In this document: positions 27,101 through 28,693 of the stretch, piece by piece
How the letters are laid out: every line of letters begins with the position of its first letter
Numbering within the stretch: the stretch's first letter is position 1
Assembly: GCA_937952305.1 (NCBI GenBank)
Contig: CALFZO010000077.1
Location: forward strand, 1-28,693
DNA from: an uncultured Anaerolineales bacterium
GTDB lineage: Bacteria; Chloroflexota; Anaerolineae; Anaerolineales; UBA6663
Length of the DNA: 28,693 nucleotides
Reading direction: 5' to 3'
Notes under the pieces: model-generated
What the model saw: the letters and a program-made list of their open reading frames with translations, nothing else
Told to the model about the DNA's origin: nothing
The model's database searches: none
Position numbers and translations under genes: made by a program

Positions 27101-27683
27101 GGACGAGGTCATCGACTTCGGCCTGACGGTGTACGACAAGCCCTTCCGCGCCTCGCACAACTATCCGGTCGAGTTCGACATCTACATCGACTCGAACGCG
27201 GACGGCGTGGATGACTACGTGGTGTTCAACGCCGATCAGACGCTGAACGCCAGCGACGGCCGCAACGCCGTGTTCGTGGCCGACGTCAACCCGGCCGACG
27301 GCACGCGCGCGACGCGCCCGTACTTCTACAGCTTCACCGACTTCAACTCCCAGAACTGGATCCTGCCGGTGCCAGCCGCCGCGATCGGCGTCAAGAGCAC
27401 CCAGCCGTTCAAGTTCCTGGTGTTGGCCTTCGACAGCTACTTCACCGGTGACCTGTGGGATTGCTCGCCCGGCAACTGCGCGGACTACCACCAGTTCCAG
27501 ACCGGCAAGCCCAAGTACCAGCCGGTGGTCATGGCCTTCCAGGTCGCGCCCAAGGGCGCGTACACGCTGCAGTACTCGACGCCCGCCGGTGGGGCCAGCG
27601 CCTCCCCGTCGCAGATCGGTCTGCTGTTCATGTACCGCGACGCCCCGGTCGAGGCCGAGTCGGAGCACGTGACGCTTCCGTAA
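24153..27683 (+). CDS. Secreted subtilisin-like (S8) protease with PA domain
   Basis: A 1176-residue exported serine protease. The signal peptide covers residues about 1-35 (basic start, hydrophobic core, Ala-rich end). An I9-like propeptide follows (about 65-150, with LVVHINKAPLAMVGKYW and GLAVTIDASQVSALR). The catalytic domain has Asp192 in VIDSGVDYTHS, His262 in GHGTHVADIIGG and Ser589 in GGTSGAAPMVSGAAAL, all intact, and a PA domain insert at about 440-495 (GKVLLVNRGTCNISAKM). The remaining roughly 500 residues are beta-rich and without clear repeats; no LPXTG or C-terminal anchor is seen. ATG 24153 is chosen because of AAGGAG at the right distance and the signal peptide; a longer in-frame start at 24027 would bury the signal. 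A strong terminator follows. Confidence 0.93.
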   Translation: MRSFVATITRGIVGLSLALSAAGVGTTAPVAAGNSSLDLPPYAQLVEGVGDQTWEQTAGSQLTGPVQLVVHINKAPLAMVGKYWTHQQRRDYVASIRAEQDKLVPQIEALGGQVVGRFAQLSTGLAVTIDASQVSALRGLANVIGVRGVANYQLDLTETVDWIGAGSLQDMGITGTHRPDLGGLGIDVAVIDSGVDYTHSKLGGTGSLADYAACYSDPADTSDCALFPNAKVAGGFDWVGEDWPVFSGAITPDGDPIDFEGHGTHVADIIGGFESAPGAGDQGVAPGVNIWAFKACSAVSSSCNGLALLLALDDAMDLDDSDYGVCDPTSDGNCTTYDPADVVNMSLGSPYGQPEDDLTHFANLASYYGSVVVVSAGNSGDRPYIVGSPSTADGAISVAQSTVPSDKVYNIRVGGVVKALGVLQPWSPAPAGPISGPLQYGNGAGGNLDGCAAFPAGSLTGKVLLVNRGTCNISAKMSNGAAAGAGLVIIANNAFSNTPPSFSFGGATAFAPTLTVTQNDGTVLKALVGQTTSTSDSDFVLLQDDIVASSGRGPRIADGDIKPDIAAPGASVSAEVGTGTDKTAFGGTSGAAPMVSGAAALIVQDLEMSGILRDGNPGVALPGISAAPLVKALLMNNAMPNTTVGGTYLAPITLQGAGRVDVLSAYEAGTMALDVTDLYNWIITGQDAPCTVSTSPTNFIQESIFGAASPWYNGSYNCLSAYPFGNDFFNSWNSVTGSLSFGFDGVSGSQSETRKVLIVNLGGAARTYNLSTAFRYTGNGHDADNAKGVSISASPSVVTVPGWPGDGINLPMTLVDVTVQVNAKGLRDWTLDAGMYGASGTNIYCSNPNPQNGCPTLTMYEYDGFVTINGGADNVVRLPWQILPKKAARTEVTKVTSSSVKLRNAAKYKPGDTDVLALVDVSVNNCEIVDTQGNCVEENYVPGILPGINATAIDLKEVGLRSYQVPGLNPAIGLPQPGGNAITDEVIDFGLTVYDKPFRASHNYPVEFDIYIDSNADGVDDYVVFNADQTLNASDGRNAVFVADVNPADGTRATRPYFYSFTDFNSQNWILPVPAAAIGVKSTQPFKFLVLAFDSYFTGDLWDCSPGNCADYHQFQTGKPKYQPVVMAFQVAPKGAYTLQYSTPAGGASASPSQIGLLFMYRDAPVEAESEHVTLP

Positions 27684-27742
27684 GCGACTTACCCGCCCGG
27701 CCTGCGCCCGCCAACCGGACGCAGCGCCTCAGTGACTGAACG

Positions 27743-27780
27743 ACACCGCCCGCAGCGCTGCTGCGGGCGGTGTTGCTCTT
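27743..27780 (+). terminator. Intrinsic terminator after the S8 protease
   Basis: ACACCGCCCGCAGC (27743-27756) and GCTGCGGGCGGTGT (27760-27773) form a 14-bp perfect stem with a 3-base loop. The tail TGCTCTT is only moderately T-rich. Confidence 0.8.
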
Positions 27781-27883
27781 GGCTGTTTCCGATTTGATCG
27801 GCCCCCAGGTCATTCCGGCGAACCATAGCCCCGGCAGCGAAGCGCAGTGGGGGCCGGGGTGACGCCAACCCCTCCGGAAATCT
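27781..27883. repeat. Dispersed palindromic repeat, copy 2
   Basis: Same element and orientation as 3636-3745. It begins GGCTGTTTCCGATTTG directly after the S8 terminator and ends one base before the lipoprotein stop region. GTCATTCCGG and CCGGGGTGAC are its imperfect inverted ends. Confidence 0.75.
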
Positions 27884-27884
27884 C

Positions 27885-28520
27885 TCAAGGCCCGGCCGAA
27901 GCCTGGGTGGGCTGGGTGGAGTCGCCCGGCAGCGTGAAGCCCTCCGGCACGATCAAGACCGGCGTCGGCGGCAGGTCGCCGGGCTGGCCCGCCGCGCTCG
28001 GCTCGCACAGGATAAAGGTGCCGCGCTGCGTGGCCCGATAATCGTACTGCCGGTCGCCCACTTGCCAGACCACCCAGAAGCCTTCCACCAGCGCCTGGGT
28101 GTAGAACATCCCGGGCTGCGGACAGCCCAGCGACCCGTCGTTCCAAATGACGGCCTCGGCCCGCACCAAGACGAAGTCGGCGCGCGCGGCACCGCTGCGC
28201 GCTTCCAGGTCGGCGCTGAGTTTGGCTTCCAGCTCCGGTGGCAGCGGACCGACAAACGGCACTTCGGTCGGCGGCACGGGGACCAGCGGGATCGGCGCGC
28301 CGGAGGTGTCCAGCGTGGGGACGGGCGTCGGCGCCAGCGGCAGCGGGGTCGCGGTGGCCGGGGCGCTGTCGGTCGGCGCCGTCGTCGGCGCAACAACTGT
28401 GGTCTCCGTGGCTGCCGGTTGTCCGGGAGCCGGCTGCGGCACACTCAGCGGCGCGCAGGCGGCCAGCAGTCCGGCCGCGCCCAGGGCGCAGACACCGGCC
28501 AGGCGAAGGATCGGTTTCAT
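27885..28520 (-). CDS. Lipoprotein of unknown function
   Basis: A 211-residue minus-strand gene. The N-terminus is a lipoprotein signal: basic start, hydrophobic core and lipobox LLAAC with Cys at residue 21. A Pro/Thr/Ala-rich linker follows to about residue 85. The C-terminal domain contains VIWNDGSLGCPQPGMFYTQ, GFWVVWQVGDRQYDYRATQRG and FILCEPS, a conserved pattern I have seen in uncharacterised exported proteins of Chloroflexota. The two Cys (in SLGCPQP and FILCEP) may form a disulfide. The ATG is at 28518-28520, with GAGGT about 10 bases upstream on the minus strand. It is convergent with the S8 protease, separated by the terminator and a repeat. No enzymatic role can be assigned. Confidence 0.8.
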   Translation of the reverse strand: MKPILRLAGVCALGAAGLLAACAPLSVPQPAPGQPAATETTVVAPTTAPTDSAPATATPLPLAPTPVPTLDTSGAPIPLVPVPPTEVPFVGPLPPELEAKLSADLEARSGAARADFVLVRAEAVIWNDGSLGCPQPGMFYTQALVEGFWVVWQVGDRQYDYRATQRGTFILCEPSAAGQPGDLPPTPVLIVPEGFTLPGDSTQPTQASAGP

Positions 28521-28591
28521 CAGCCTTTACCTCGTTGTCAGATTGGAAACGTCGTTGTCATTATGACGGCGGGCGGCGGGGGATGGTTCCT
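28521..28591. other. Upstream region of the lipoprotein gene
   Basis: Short non-coding stretch. On the minus strand, CATAAT (reverse complement at 28560-28565) could be a -10 box, but I see no good -35 partner. Confidence 0.3.
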
Positions 28592-28693
28592 GCGCCGGAT
28601 TACCGGGCGCCAGAGTACTGGCGAAGCGCCGGAGTACCGGGCGCTGGATTACCAGCGGGGCGCTGGATTACCAGCGGGGCGCTGGATTACCAG
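28592..28693. repeat. Tandem array of small hairpin units (continues past window)
   Basis: Six units of 15 or 19 bases: starts at 28592, 28607, 28626, 28641, 28660 and 28679. Each begins GCGC and can form a stem around a four-base loop (ATTA or AGTA). Stems differ between units but stay paired: CCGG/CCGG, CGCCAG/CTGGCG, CGCTGG/CCAGCG. The last three share GCGCTGGATTACCAG. There are no spacers, so it is not a CRISPR array. Confidence 0.85.

Noticed and set aside
24105..27668. Minus-strand frame of about 1190 codons opposite the S8 protease
   Set aside because: No recognisable motifs and shadow-like composition; the plus frame has signal peptide, triad and PA domain.
28592..28693. Possible CRISPR array
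   Set aside because: Units are 15-19 bases, directly adjacent without spacers, and no cas genes are nearby.

Overview
The window is a GC-rich bacterial chromosome segment with nearly every gene on the plus strand. Its make-up suggests Chloroflexota, Anaerolineae-like: a LysW-type lysine pathway, Thr/Ala/Pro-rich linkers on surface proteins, WD40 and S8 proteins, and small palindromic intergenic repeats. That assignment is inference; there is no rRNA or other marker here.

Layout. 1-3476: the 3' end of a WD40 protein overlaps (TAATG) a large gene that fuses a GCS2-like ligase domain to an M20 peptidase. 3510-4953: a 41-residue membrane ORF, a palindromic repeat, then a YeiH-family transporter. 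4981-5832: a GNAT acetyltransferase. 5894-9630: an arginine operon with promoter, Arg-rich leader peptide, intrinsic terminator, a second GNAT, argG and argH. 9700-11799: a GT39-type membrane glycosyltransferase. 11852-22243: a lysine operon with promoter, Lys/Arg-rich leader peptide, terminator, then lysW-lysX-lysY-lysZ-lysJ, homocitrate synthase, homoaconitase large and small subunits, homoisocitrate dehydrogenase, an RluE-like pseudouridine synthase and lysK. 22244-22800: a relatively AT-rich regulatory region with an inverted repeat, a strong promoter and two hairpin-plus-T6 sites. 22801-28520: three exported or envelope proteins (FxLYD-type membrane protein, subtilisin-like protease, minus-strand lipoprotein). 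28592-28693: a tandem array of tiny hairpins running off the window.

How it works together. The lysine operon encodes almost the whole alpha-aminoadipate route: acetyl-CoA plus 2-oxoglutarate to 2-oxoadipate, then LysW-carrier chemistry to lysine. Only the aminoadipate aminotransferase (LysN) is missing. The arginine operon encodes the last two steps of arginine synthesis and a GNAT that could be an N-acetylglutamate synthase.

The most interesting signal is a matched pair of transcription attenuators. Each has a promoter whose predicted start site falls at or just before the leader ATG, so the leader mRNA looks leaderless. Each leader peptide carries an Arg-Ala-Arg-Arg run encoded by the same 12 bases. 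Each has an antiterminator strand inside the leader ORF that can pair with the 5' arm of a good intrinsic terminator, and a competing protector hairpin whose 5' arm lies at the sensor codons. This reproduces trp-style attenuation logic, with the lysine operon apparently reading both Lys and Arg charging.
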